From Solobacterium sp. UBA1761 (lineage in GTDB: Bacteria; Bacillota_I; Bacilli_A; Erysipelotrichales; Erysipelotrichaceae): DNA of 35,457 bases. The stretch is taken from the NCBI GenBank assembly GCA_002315565.1, contig DCHD01000058.1, forward strand, positions 17,223 through 52,679, written 5' to 3'. The translations under genes were made by a program, and so were the position numbers. Each line of letters begins with the position of its first letter. Position 1 is the stretch's first letter. The notes beneath the pieces are model-generated. The model saw only the letters and a list, made by a program, of their open reading frames with translations. It made no database searches and was not told the DNA's origin. Of this stretch, positions 25,870 to 33,060 are shown in pieces.

Positions 25870-26689
25870 GTTTATAGATAACTACTTCAGCGTCCGCAAA
25901 CAGGCGGGCGCTTTTATGTGTTACGCCAACGCCATTTGTAATATCCATTGTGACGCCGTTTTCGCTTGTCTTGCCTTTGAAGTATTTCTTTGCACCAACA
26001 GGTCTTGTGAACATGTTGATCAGTGGAATATAGATCTGTCCGCCATGAGAATGTCCTGAAAGGATATAGTCACTTCTTTCAGATGTCAAAGATGAATAGA
26101 TATCCGGAGTATGACATACAGTAAGAGTATATTCTGATGTATCGACTTTTTCATATGCAGTTTCTACATCGGGTGCACCATTCAGTATAGAGTCAATTCC
26201 GACAATATTGATGTAGTCATCTTTACCAAGATGCACTTTGGCAGAATCGTTTATCAGTACTCTGAAACCTGACTCTTCTAAAACTGATGTGACAAATTCT
26301 TCAGAATCCATGCCAGTAAGGTCATGATTCCCAAGTACAGCAAATTTAGCCTGATCTGCCTTTAATGATGAAAAGAGGTCTACAAGTTCTTCTTTATCAA
26401 GGCCAGCAGCATATTCATCTATCAGGTCTCCTCCAAAGATGATGACATCTGGAGAGAATTCATTTATCTTTTCAATAGCTCTTTTAATCTGAGCAGTATC
26501 AGTGTAGCCATAATGAGTATCAGCAAAATAGGCAATGATGAAACCGTCAAATTTGTCTGAGAGTTTGCCGCTGACAATTGTTTCTTCTCTGATTTTAACT
26601 TCGGATGGGTTGATAAACAGAGCATTCACAATCAGCAGTGCAATAACGATGGTTCCAATAAGCGAACCGGCAATAATCTTTTTCTTCAT
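25853..26689 (-). CDS. Membrane-anchored metallophosphoesterase (YkuE/YaeI-like)
   Basis: 278 residues with one N-terminal membrane helix (AGSLIGTIVIALLIVNALF), catalytic domain outside. Calcineurin-like dimetal motifs are all present: FADTHYG, FGGDLID, LGNHD, VCHTPD, SGHSHGGQI. This set matches the YkuE/YaeI group, which act on lipid-linked phosphodiesters in some bacteria. Substrate unknown here. Predicted to be leaderless (-10 TAAAAT ends 6 nt before ATG). No cotranscribed neighbour. Confidence 0.88.
   Translation of the reverse strand: MKKKIIAGSLIGTIVIALLIVNALFINPSEVKIREETIVSGKLSDKFDGFIIAYFADTHYGYTDTAQIKRAIEKINEFSPDVIIFGGDLIDEYAAGLDKEELVDLFSSLKADQAKFAVLGNHDLTGMDSEEFVTSVLEESGFRVLINDSAKVHLGKDDYINIVGIDSILNGAPDVETAYEKVDTSEYTLTVCHTPDIYSSLTSERSDYILSGHSHGGQIYIPLINMFTRPVGAKKYFKGKTSENGVTMDITNGVGVTHKSARLFADAEVVIYKLSAYN
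25889..25917 (+). terminator. Terminator of the ezrA-pepP operon, inside the convergent gene
   Basis: Stem AGCGTCCGC (25889-25897) / GCGGGCGCT (25904-25912) with one T-G pair, followed by TTTT. It is a GC-rich island in AT-rich surroundings and lies within the coding sequence of the minus-strand metallophosphoesterase. Confidence 0.7.
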
Positions 26690-26695
26690 ATAAAT

Positions 26696-26701
26696 ATTTT
26701 A
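26696..26701 (-). promoter_or_regulatory. Predicted leaderless -10 of the metallophosphoesterase gene
   Basis: TAAAAT on the minus strand, 6 nt before the ATG at 26689; no Shine-Dalgarno sequence and no clear -35. Confidence 0.4.
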
Positions 26702-26742
26702 CCTTATCTAAAATCACATAATTTTACTTAATTCGGACATAT

Positions 26743-26848
26743 TTGTATGAAAGTGTATTGCTACTATTAGTTTGTGGACGAAGAGTCCTGTCTAAGATCC
26801 TCCACTATATTTATCCCCTTAAATAGGAAAGCCCGAAAGGGCTTTTTC
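26743..26848 (+). ncRNA. Candidate small RNA with own promoter and terminator
   Basis: This intergenic stretch holds an intrinsic terminator AAAGCCC-GAAA-GGGCTTT plus T's (26828-26847) that no annotated plus-strand gene needs, since pepP already ends at its own hairpin 900 bp upstream. About 16 nt apart, TTGTAT (26743-26748) and TATTAG (26765-26770) could be -35 and -10. The predicted RNA is about 70-75 nt starting near 26777. The segment GGACGAAGAGTCC (26777-26789) can form a small hairpin, and GTGGA/TCCAC could close a larger one. No ORF of note and no RNA family recognised. Alternatively the hairpin simply insulates the next gene. Confidence 0.4.
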
Positions 26849-26862
26849 CTTAAAAACAGTTA

Positions 26863-26896
26863 TGTAATAGTTTTGTAATTTATGATATGCAATAAT
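26863..26896 (+). promoter_or_regulatory. Shared promoter module copy 1: TGTAAT direct repeat plus -10
   Basis: TGTAATAGTTTTGTAAT: TGTAAT at 26863-26868 and again at 26874-26879, start to start 11 bp (one helical turn). It is followed 11 nt later by AATAAT (26891-26896) as -10. The repeat covers the -35 zone, the usual place for an activator that contacts polymerase. An almost identical module precedes the peptide gene at 32668. Confidence 0.65.
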
Positions 26897-26919
26897 GAAA
26901 ATGTAAAAAGGAGTTATTT

Positions 26920-27141
26920 ATGACAGATAAAAAAGAACTTAATAAAGAAGAACTTAATAAAGTAAGCGGTGGTGAAATCGTTAATTATCAGGAACATCTC
27001 GATAATGGTGGGGGAGCAGTTTACAATGACGGTTCTTTAAGCATTGATGCCGGTACAGAATTTCATGGAGATACAGCTGGAATTGGCGGCGGAATCGTAA
27101 TAGATAATGCTGGTCCTGGCGGCAAAAAAGGATATCGTTAA
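26920..27141 (+). CDS. Double-glycine leader peptide with Gly-rich, beta-helix-like core
   Basis: 73 residues. The leader MTDKKELNKEELNKVSGG has the ELxxEELxxVxGG pattern cut by C39 peptidase-containing ABC transporters. The mature part would be 55 residues, Gly-rich and without cysteine. The core reads GGAVYNDGSLSIDAGTEF, then HGDTAGIGGGIVIDN, which closely resembles one rung of Pmp-type adhesin repeats (GGaiyN-GsL-i---t-F--N-A--GGgi). It is thus either a bacteriocin-like or a signalling peptide with an unusual fold. AAAAGGAG ribosome binding site 7 nt upstream; own promoter and own terminator, so monocistronic. No transporter gene lies in the window. Confidence 0.75.
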   Translation: MTDKKELNKEELNKVSGGEIVNYQEHLDNGGGAVYNDGSLSIDAGTEFHGDTAGIGGGIVIDNAGPGGKKGYR

Positions 27142-27154
27142 TTTCGTAAAGTTG

Positions 27155-27184
27155 AAGTTTCAGACTGAGTGCTGAAACTTTTTA
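27155..27184 (+). terminator. Intrinsic terminator after the Gly-rich peptide gene
   Basis: Perfect 9-bp stem AAGTTTCAG / CTGAAACTT (27155-27163, 27172-27180), then TTTATT. Confidence 0.8.
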
Positions 27185-27260
27185 TTAACTTTCTGTTTAG
27201 TTACAATTCACATTAATTTCAGTTTGAATAACTATACTTGTTAGTGTAAGAGGTGTAAGT

Positions 27261-29414
27261 ATGAAAAAGATTTTAAAAACGGTTCTTGTTACACTGGTTT
27301 CTCTGATGATGTTTGTCACAGGAACTCCAGTATGTGCGGAAGAAGAAATTCACGAAATTAAACTTGGATCTAAAGAAAACAGTGACGGAACATATTCCCA
27401 TACTGTTACTGTCGATGGGAATGCAGTCAGTGAGTATGATTATGTATGGCATGCAGATCCAACTATTGATCACGATGAAGTAAAGAATTCACCAGCTGAA
27501 TACTTTACAGGTGAAAAACCAGAAGGCGAAGATATCTATATTGCTCATGATATCTATTACTATCCTGAACTTGATGCCGATAAATTCGTCAAGAAGAGTT
27601 ATGATGGCGAATATGAATGGCTGTACTATTATGAGGCAGAAGGCTACGAAGACTATATCTTCTCAACCCTTCCAGTTGAAGGCAACACTGTTCCAACAAG
27701 AATGATGCATTCTGAAGAAGAAGCATATCAGAATGCCGTTCTTCACATCAACAAAGCCGGAACATATAGACTTTCAGGTAACTGGCATGGACAAGTCAAC
27801 ATTGACCTTGGTGAAGATTCGTTCACTGATCCTGAAGCTGTTGTTACTCTGATTCTTGATGGTGCCGATATTGAATGTACAGTAGCAAGCGGTATCTGTT
27901 TCTATCAGGTATATGAAGTTGACAATGCCTGGGAAGATAGAGAAGAAGCACTTACCGAAATTGATACGACTGGAGCCGGAGCAAATATTGTGATTGCTGA
28001 TGGAAGTACAAATACAGTCAGCGGTGCAAATATCTTCAGAATTCTGAAGACTAAATATAAAGACGAAGATTCAACTGACGAAGTAAAAGTACAGAAGAAG
28101 TCAAAGAAAGTTGATGGTGCTTTCTATTCATATATGTCAATGAATATAGACGGTGAAGAGAAGGGTACCGGAATTCTGAATATCAATTCTGAATTTGAAG
28201 GACTTGATACAGAACTGCATCTTACTATCAACGGCGGCAACATCAATATTACTGCCGACAATGATGGAATCAATGTCAATGAAGATGATGTATCTATTGT
28301 AACTATCAATGGTGGTAAAGTGCAGATCCTTGCAGGAACAGGTGCAGAAGGTGATGGCGTTGACTCAAACGGTTATATCAACATCAATGGCGGTACAGTA
28401 ATTTCAAGTGCCAAGCCACAGTCCGATTCAGGACTTGATTCAAGCTGCGGTACATATATCAACGGTGGTACAGTTATTGCAACCGGTTCATCAATGGATG
28501 TTGTTACTGAATATTCAGAAAATGCTGATCAGGTAACACTTAATCTTGTATTCAATTCACAACAGAATCTTACTGATTCAATCATTATTGCCGATACTGA
28601 CAGTAAACCAGTATTTGCCTACGATCTTTCAAAGAACGACTTCTTTAAAGATGCAGGCAGAACATACCAGTGTCTGATTGTGTCTGATGATTCATTTACC
28701 GTTAATGATGAATATAACATCTATATCGGCGGTCAGCTTAAAGGTGATGAAACTGATGGTATTTATCAGAATGCCAAATCGTTCACAAACGCATCTCAGT
28801 TATTCTATACATCAACCGGTGTAACAGGCGGTCCGGGAATGTTCGGCGGATTTGGTGGAATGCAACAGGAAGGAAACTTCAACCCTGAAGATATTCCTGA
28901 AGGCTTTGACCCTGAAAATATTCCTGAAGGTTTTGATCCAGAGAATGTTCCAGAAGGAATGGAACAGGGTAACTTCAATCCGGAAGATATGCCAGAAGGC
29001 TTCAATCCTGACAATATGACTGGTGCAACCGAAAACAAACAGGCACCTGAAGGAACGGAACAGGGCGAAAGACCTGAAATGCCAGAAGGACAGAACATGG
29101 AAAAACCTGACAACAATGGTCAGATGCAGAATATGCAGAAACCAGATGGTAACAGCCAGATGCAGAATATGGAAAAACCTGATGGAAATGGACAAATGCA
29201 GAACATGAGCCAGTCATCATCAGAAGCAAAGACTGTCTTCCTGGTTGAAGATAAAGTCAATACTTATTCCGGAGTATATCCAAGTGATGCAGCTGTTGTC
29301 TCATCTTCAAGCAGCGTTTCATATACATTACCGATTGTTATTGCTTCCTCTGTTGTGGTTATAGCAGCAGTAGTACTGATACTCGTAAAAATTAACAAGA
29401 AAAAAACATCTTAG
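27261..29414 (+). CDS. Membrane-anchored carbohydrate-binding surface protein (Cthe_2159-like)
   Basis: 717 residues. Signal peptide (LVTLVSLMMFVTGTPVCAEE), then a beta-helix of the Cthe_2159 carbohydrate-binding family (members bind cellulose or pectin). Supporting motifs are AGTYRLSGNWHGQVNIDL, VVTLILDGADIECT, IVIADGSTNTVSG, LTINGGNINITADNDGINV, INGGTVISSAKPQSDSGLD and INGGTVIATG. From about residue 530 comes a low-complexity stalk: first copies of PEGFDPEN(I/V)PEG, then copies of NMxKPDGNGQMQ. One membrane helix (LPIVIASSVVVIAAVVLILV) and a lysine tail end the protein. A ribosome binding site AGAGGTG precedes the ATG. Probably a glycan-binding surface protein; the two stalk repeats are prone to length variation. 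Confidence 0.85.
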   Translation: MKKILKTVLVTLVSLMMFVTGTPVCAEEEIHEIKLGSKENSDGTYSHTVTVDGNAVSEYDYVWHADPTIDHDEVKNSPAEYFTGEKPEGEDIYIAHDIYYYPELDADKFVKKSYDGEYEWLYYYEAEGYEDYIFSTLPVEGNTVPTRMMHSEEEAYQNAVLHINKAGTYRLSGNWHGQVNIDLGEDSFTDPEAVVTLILDGADIECTVASGICFYQVYEVDNAWEDREEALTEIDTTGAGANIVIADGSTNTVSGANIFRILKTKYKDEDSTDEVKVQKKSKKVDGAFYSYMSMNIDGEEKGTGILNINSEFEGLDTELHLTINGGNINITADNDGINVNEDDVSIVTINGGKVQILAGTGAEGDGVDSNGYININGGTVISSAKPQSDSGLDSSCGTYINGGTVIATGSSMDVVTEYSENADQVTLNLVFNSQQNLTDSIIIADTDSKPVFAYDLSKNDFFKDAGRTYQCLIVSDDSFTVNDEYNIYIGGQLKGDETDGIYQNAKSFTNASQLFYTSTGVTGGPGMFGGFGGMQQEGNFNPEDIPEGFDPENIPEGFDPENVPEGMEQGNFNPEDMPEGFNPDNMTGATENKQAPEGTEQGERPEMPEGQNMEKPDNNGQMQNMQKPDGNSQMQNMEKPDGNGQMQNMSQSSSEAKTVFLVEDKVNTYSGVYPSDAAVVSSSSSVSYTLPIVIASSVVVIAAVVLILVKINKKKTS
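28860..29210 (+). repeat. In-frame tandem repeats encoding the stalk of the surface protein
   Basis: About 28870-29010 repeats units coding for (N/D)P(E/D)(N/D)(I/V/M)PEG(F/M). About 29095-29208 repeats units coding for NMxKPDGNxQMQ. Copies are near-identical in DNA (for example cctgaaggctttgaccctga and cctgaaggttttgatccaga), so slippage could change copy number without breaking the frame. Confidence 0.8.
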
Positions 29415-29438
29415 TAGTTTCTCCTATCCTTTTTAAAA

Positions 29439-29465
29439 GGTACCGATTCAGGTCGGTATCTTTTT
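29439..29465 (+). terminator. Intrinsic terminator after the surface protein gene
   Basis: Stem GGTACCGA / TCGGTATC (29439-29446, 29453-29460) with one G-T pair, followed by TTTTT. Confidence 0.75.
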
Positions 29466-29478
29466 CTATTTAATCCAC

Positions 29479-29484
29479 TATAAT
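29479..29484 (+). promoter_or_regulatory. Predicted leaderless -10 of the EamA transporter gene
   Basis: Perfect TATAAT, 7 nt before the ATG at 29492. The longest-ORF ATG (29483) lies inside this hexamer, which argues that 29492 is the real start. Confidence 0.55.
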
Positions 29485-29491
29485 GATATTG

Positions 29492-30331
29492 ATGAAAAAC
29501 AAGAAACTGTTTGGCAGTATTATGCTGCTTCTTGCTGCCTTTATATGGGGAATCGGTTTTACAGTTCAGTCTATCTCAGCCGATAGTCTTCCGGCATTTA
29601 CTGTTGTCTTTTTTAAATCATCAGGCGGTTTTCTTCTGATACCTGTAGCAATCATTCTCAAACAGAAGTTCACTAAAGAAGCCATAGTGGGTGGCGTAAT
29701 CAGTGGTTCTTTTCTTGCGGTGGCATGTTTTACTCAGCAGATGGGTATTGAAAGATCTACCGTAGCCAAAGCAAGTTTTATTACAGCTTTATATATTGTG
29801 TTTGTTCCGATAATCGGAATGCTTATGGGAAAGAAGATAAGAAAGCTTGTCTGGGCCGGTGTAGCGGTTGCGGCACTTGGAATGTACTTCTTATGCATGA
29901 ACGGTTCTTTCTCGCTTGGTATCGGCGATATATACCTGATTATCTGTGCTGTTGCGCTTGCTGCTCAGATTATTGTTATTGACAAGTTTGCAGATAAAGT
30001 TGATCCAATCCCTTTGTCATGCGTTCAGTCGCTGGTTGTCTGTGCTATGGCTTTGGCTGGAATGATTTTTGAAAAACCATCAGTGAGTGTAATTGTATCT
30101 ATCTGGCCAGTCCTTGCCTATGCGGCAGTCATGTCATGTGCTGCTGCTCAGACATTACAGGTAGTCTATCAGAAAGATGTAGAACCTACCTTGGCAAGTC
30201 TTTTGATGTCGTTTGAATCAGTGTTTGGTGTACTGGGAGGATTTGTATTCCTTAATCAGACCTTAAGTTTAAGAGAGCTGTTTGGCTGTGTGCTGATATT
30301 TGTTGCTGTACTTATAGCTCAAAAAGAATAA
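29492..30331 (+). CDS. EamA/DMT-family membrane transporter
   Basis: 279 residues with about ten predicted membrane helices in two repeated halves of five, the layout of drug/metabolite transporters. The first helix has the typical LLLAAFIWGIGFTVQ. FTQQMGIERSTVAKASFITALYIVFVPIIG is the canonical end of the first EamA half and YQKDVEPTLASLLMSFESVFGVLGG that of the second (quoted in parts only). Start moved to 29492, since the upstream ATG is within the -10. The substrate cannot be predicted; amino acids or metabolites are common. Single-gene unit bounded by terminators. Confidence 0.88.
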   Translation: MKNKKLFGSIMLLLAAFIWGIGFTVQSISADSLPAFTVVFFKSSGGFLLIPVAIILKQKFTKEAIVGGVISGSFLAVACFTQQMGIERSTVAKASFITALYIVFVPIIGMLMGKKIRKLVWAGVAVAALGMYFLCMNGSFSLGIGDIYLIICAVALAAQIIVIDKFADKVDPIPLSCVQSLVVCAMALAGMIFEKPSVSVIVSIWPVLAYAAVMSCAAAQTLQVVYQKDVEPTLASLLMSFESVFGVLGGFVFLNQTLSLRELFGCVLIFVAVLIAQKE

Positions 30332-30358
30332 AACCGTTTCAATCGAAACGGTTTTTTA
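30331..30358. terminator. Bidirectional terminator between convergent genes
   Basis: Perfect 10-bp stem AAACCGTTTC / GAAACGGTTT (30331-30340, 30345-30354) with loop AATC, T's on both sides. Confidence 0.88.
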
Positions 30359-31297
30359 GTCATTGTATTTGGCTCCCTGATATGTATCAAGTTTTCTCAT
30401 CAGTTTATCAATGTCGTTGAGGATTGTGGTCTTGTTTAAGGTCCAGGTAGGGGCAATCAGATCTGATTTCATCGGATCACCTGTCAGTCTTTCAACGATT
30501 ATCTCAGGCCTTAGAAGCTCTAACTGTTTTACAACTGTCTCAATATATTTTTCTCTTGAGATTATCTCAAAAGGTTTTTCTTCGTATATCTTTGCCAGTG
30601 TTGTACCTTTCAATATGTGCAACATATGAATCTTTATTGCATGGAAGTTGAGATGCGCAATGTCTTTAACAGTCTGTAACATCGTTTCTTCATCTTCATA
30701 AGGAAGACCGTTCATGATGTGAACACAGACTTTGATTTTTGTTTTGGATATTCTCTTGAGTGCGTCTTTAAACTCTTCAAAAGTATGACCACGGTTGATG
30801 AATGCACCTGACTCATCGTTTGATGTCTGTAAACCCAGTTCAAGCCATATCTGTTTGTATTCACAAACTGAGTCAAGATATTCAATAACATCATCTTCAA
30901 GACAATCACATCTGGTGGCTAAAGATATCTCACATACTTCATCTTTGTGAATGAACGGTTCTATCATCCCTTTTATCTTTGAAAGAGGACCGTAGGTATT
31001 GGTAAAAGACTGGAAGTAAGGAATGTATAAAGAATTAGGCCACTTGCTGTCCATAACTTTTTTGTTTTCTTCATACTGTTTCAGTATTGATTCTTCACTC
31101 GCAAGATTTGAATCTCCAGCTCCTTTACTTGAACAGTAGATACAGCCGCCATATCCTTTTCTGCCATCTCTATTGGGACAGGTAAAACCGGCATCGATGA
31201 TGACTTTGGCAACTTTGCAGTTGTAGGTAGTCTTCAGATGATAGTTATAGGTATGGTATCTTTTCTCATTGAATGAGTAAGGGAAAGTGTTTTCCAT
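30356..31297 (-). CDS. Radical SAM protein, TIGR01212/YtqA family
   Basis: 313 residues from the ATG at 31297; the frame is open to a GTG at 31318, but a TATAAT lies between the two, 6 nt before the ATG. Family signature TCPNRDGRKGYGGCIYCSSK gives the three cluster cysteines that bind the 4Fe-4S centre and SAM. FQSFTNTYGPL, ISLATRCDCLEDDVI and GLQTSNDESGAFINRGH are also characteristic. Members are linked in some studies to tRNA or methyl-transfer chemistry, but the reaction in this organism is not evident. Monocistronic, sharing a terminator with the transporter gene. Confidence 0.9.
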   Translation of the reverse strand: MENTFPYSFNEKRYHTYNYHLKTTYNCKVAKVIIDAGFTCPNRDGRKGYGGCIYCSSKGAGDSNLASEESILKQYEENKKVMDSKWPNSLYIPYFQSFTNTYGPLSKIKGMIEPFIHKDEVCEISLATRCDCLEDDVIEYLDSVCEYKQIWLELGLQTSNDESGAFINRGHTFEEFKDALKRISKTKIKVCVHIMNGLPYEDEETMLQTVKDIAHLNFHAIKIHMLHILKGTTLAKIYEEKPFEIISREKYIETVVKQLELLRPEIIVERLTGDPMKSDLIAPTWTLNKTTILNDIDKLMRKLDTYQGAKYND

Positions 31298-31303
31298 ATT
31301 TAC

Positions 31304-31309
31304 ATTATA
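31304..31309 (-). promoter_or_regulatory. Predicted leaderless -10 of the YtqA-like gene
   Basis: Minus-strand TATAAT, 6 nt before the ATG at 31297, no Shine-Dalgarno sequence. Confidence 0.5.
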
Positions 31310-31347
31310 GAATGCCACGTATTTGAGTTTACAAAGAGATTGTACTT

Positions 31348-31353
31348 TATAAT
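31348..31353 (+). promoter_or_regulatory. nagA: Predicted -10 of nagA
   Basis: TATAAT with about 20 nt to the ATG at 31374, leaving room for a GAGGAAA ribosome binding site (31362-31368). No convincing -35 at standard spacing. Contrast with the leaderless spacing of the divergent gene. Confidence 0.5.
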
Positions 31354-31373
31354 ATTGATAAGAGGAAACGACA

Positions 31374-32570
31374 ATGATAATACACAGTACAAGAATATAT
31401 ATGGAAGATGGTCTTAAAGCAGGCTATCTGGAAATTGAAGACAGAAAGATTATAAATTTCTATCCTGAAGGAAGCAATGTCAAAGCCGACATTGACTATG
31501 AAAACAATCGGATAATTCCAGGTATTTTTGATACTCATAACCATGGTGGCTTCGGTTATGACATGATCAGAGAATCAACAAAAGAAGATTTGATGGCTTT
31601 GCTTAAAGCTCAGGCTTCAGTTGGCGTAGTTAACTATATGCCTACTACATCAGGATTAATCAACATTGAAATGATTGCATCAGAAGCCTATAAGGACCAG
31701 GATGGTTCAAGGATATTGGGTGTTCATTCTGAAGGTCCATGGGGATCAAGAGTGGGCGAAAAAGGTATCAACACCGGTTATCCTAAACCTGATATTAAAG
31801 AAGCTAAAAGAATGGTAGAAGCAGGCAAAGGAAATCTTAAACTTGTGGATGTTGCCCCAGAAGTAGAAGGTGCACTGGAAGTAATCAGATACTTTGTAAA
31901 AGAAGGTGTCAATGTTGGTCTATATCACACCAATGCCAACTATAAGGAAGCCAATATCGGTATCGATAATGGAGCATCTGTAGCAACACATCTTGGCAAT
32001 GTCATGACCGGTTTACACCATAGAGATGTCGGTACACTTGGTGCGTGTCTTTTAAGAGATGAAGTGGATTGTGAAATGATCTGTGACGGGTTACATGTAT
32101 CACTTCCTATGATTGAAATATATTTAAGAGTCAAAGACCACAATCAGCTGATGATGGTATCAGACAATGTGTCATATGCCGGTCTGCCAGCAGGAAGATA
32201 TAAGGGTAGTGCCGATGCCAATTCCGATAGAGCCTTCATCAATATCACTGAAGACGGTTTTGTATTGAGTGATACTGGAAGACTATCAGGAAGCTCTAAA
32301 CCGGTGCTCTATGGAATCAGAAACCTTGTAGAAGAACTTCATGTGCCGATGGAAGAATGCTGCAGATTCTTCTCATACAATCCAATCAGAAAGTATTCTG
32401 ATCCAAGTAAAAAGGGTTCTTTAAAACCTGGAAAGGATGCAGATTTGGTTGTTATTACTGATGACTACAACGTAGTAGCAACCTATTCTGAAGGAAGAAT
32501 CATCTACGATATGAACAAGAAAGAAGATTACTTCAAGAATTCATTTGTCAAAGAAAGAAGGATAGCATAA
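31374..32570 (+). CDS. nagA: N-acetylglucosamine-6-phosphate deacetylase
   Basis: Amidohydrolase that deacetylates GlcNAc-6-P during amino-sugar and murein recycling; 398 residues. Metal and catalytic positions: DTHNHGGFGYD (His55, His57), HSEGPW (Glu120), YHTNANY (His185), ATHLGNVMTG (His206), CDGLHV, and the general-base Asp264 in MVSDNVSYAG. The motifs are variant relative to E. coli (THLFNAM becomes THLGNVM, TDA becomes SDN), so a related aminosugar-phosphate substrate is possible. nagB is not in the window. The shared peptide promoter begins 7 nt after its stop with no terminator between. Confidence 0.85.
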   Translation: MIIHSTRIYMEDGLKAGYLEIEDRKIINFYPEGSNVKADIDYENNRIIPGIFDTHNHGGFGYDMIRESTKEDLMALLKAQASVGVVNYMPTTSGLINIEMIASEAYKDQDGSRILGVHSEGPWGSRVGEKGINTGYPKPDIKEAKRMVEAGKGNLKLVDVAPEVEGALEVIRYFVKEGVNVGLYHTNANYKEANIGIDNGASVATHLGNVMTGLHHRDVGTLGACLLRDEVDCEMICDGLHVSLPMIEIYLRVKDHNQLMMVSDNVSYAGLPAGRYKGSADANSDRAFINITEDGFVLSDTGRLSGSSKPVLYGIRNLVEELHVPMEECCRFFSYNPIRKYSDPSKKGSLKPGKDADLVVITDDYNVVATYSEGRIIYDMNKKEDYFKNSFVKERRIA

Positions 32571-32576
32571 AACATT

Positions 32577-32610
32577 TGTAATAGTTCTGTAATTATTCAG
32601 ATGCAATAAT
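32577..32610 (+). promoter_or_regulatory. Shared promoter module copy 2: TGTAAT direct repeat plus -10
   Basis: TGTAATAGTTCTGTAAT: TGTAAT at 32577-32582 and 32588-32593 (11-bp phasing), then AATAAT (32605-32610) after 11 nt, exactly the spacing of copy 1 at 26863. Identity continues beyond the hexamers (ATGCAATAAT, then a GTAAA). Drives the tandem double-glycine genes. Confidence 0.65.
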
Positions 32611-32667
32611 ATAAACGTAAATAATATATGCTTTGAAAGTATAAGTCGTAAAAGGAGAAAAACAAAT

Positions 32668-33021
32668 ATGTCAGAAAAGAAAGAATTAAAAGATGAACAG
32701 TTAGAAGAAGTCAATGGTGGATTGATATTTGTAAACACAAGATATCCTGTAGCTTCAGATTTCCATGATCAGGTTGGAGACAGAGTCAGTTTCTATACTT
32801 TTTATCCAAACGGCAATGCTAAATACATTGCATGTGAAGTCGTTGGCCTTGGATACAAGGTAACAGGAATGAAATTCGACAGAATTTTTGCATCCCTATA
32901 CTACAAAATGCAGACTGTTGACAGAACTCTGTGTGAATTTGATGGCTGGTATGGTTCTAAAGAGCCTCTTAGTGGTGAAAGAAAAAAAGAATCTGAAGAA
33001 GGCATGGTTACTGTAGCCTAG
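32668..33021 (+). CDS. Double-glycine leader protein, tandem paralogue 1
   Basis: 117 residues: leader MSEKKELKDEQLEEVNGG with the classical double-glycine site, then a 99-residue mature part, long for a bacteriocin. Conserved between the two paralogues are LIFVNTRYPV, a DQVGDR box, GLGYKVT, KFDRIFASLYYK, TVDRTLCEFDGWYG and a C-terminal EEGMVTV. The segment after DQVGDR (about 39-55) differs between copies. Cys only at IACEV and TLCEF. I do not recognise the family. Strong AAAAGGAG ribosome binding site. Leader resemblance to the peptide at 26920 implies one exporter for all three; none is in the window. Confidence 0.78.
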   Translation: MSEKKELKDEQLEEVNGGLIFVNTRYPVASDFHDQVGDRVSFYTFYPNGNAKYIACEVVGLGYKVTGMKFDRIFASLYYKMQTVDRTLCEFDGWYGSKEPLSGERKKESEEGMVTVA

Positions 33022-33060
33022 CCAATACATACATATTGGAAATAATAAGGAGATAGCAAA

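Noticed and set aside
26777..26789. GGACGAAGAGTCC resembling part of a hammerhead ribozyme stem II and core
   Set aside because: The CUGAUGA core box and a cleavage-site stem are absent; only a chance short match to the GGACGAA part.
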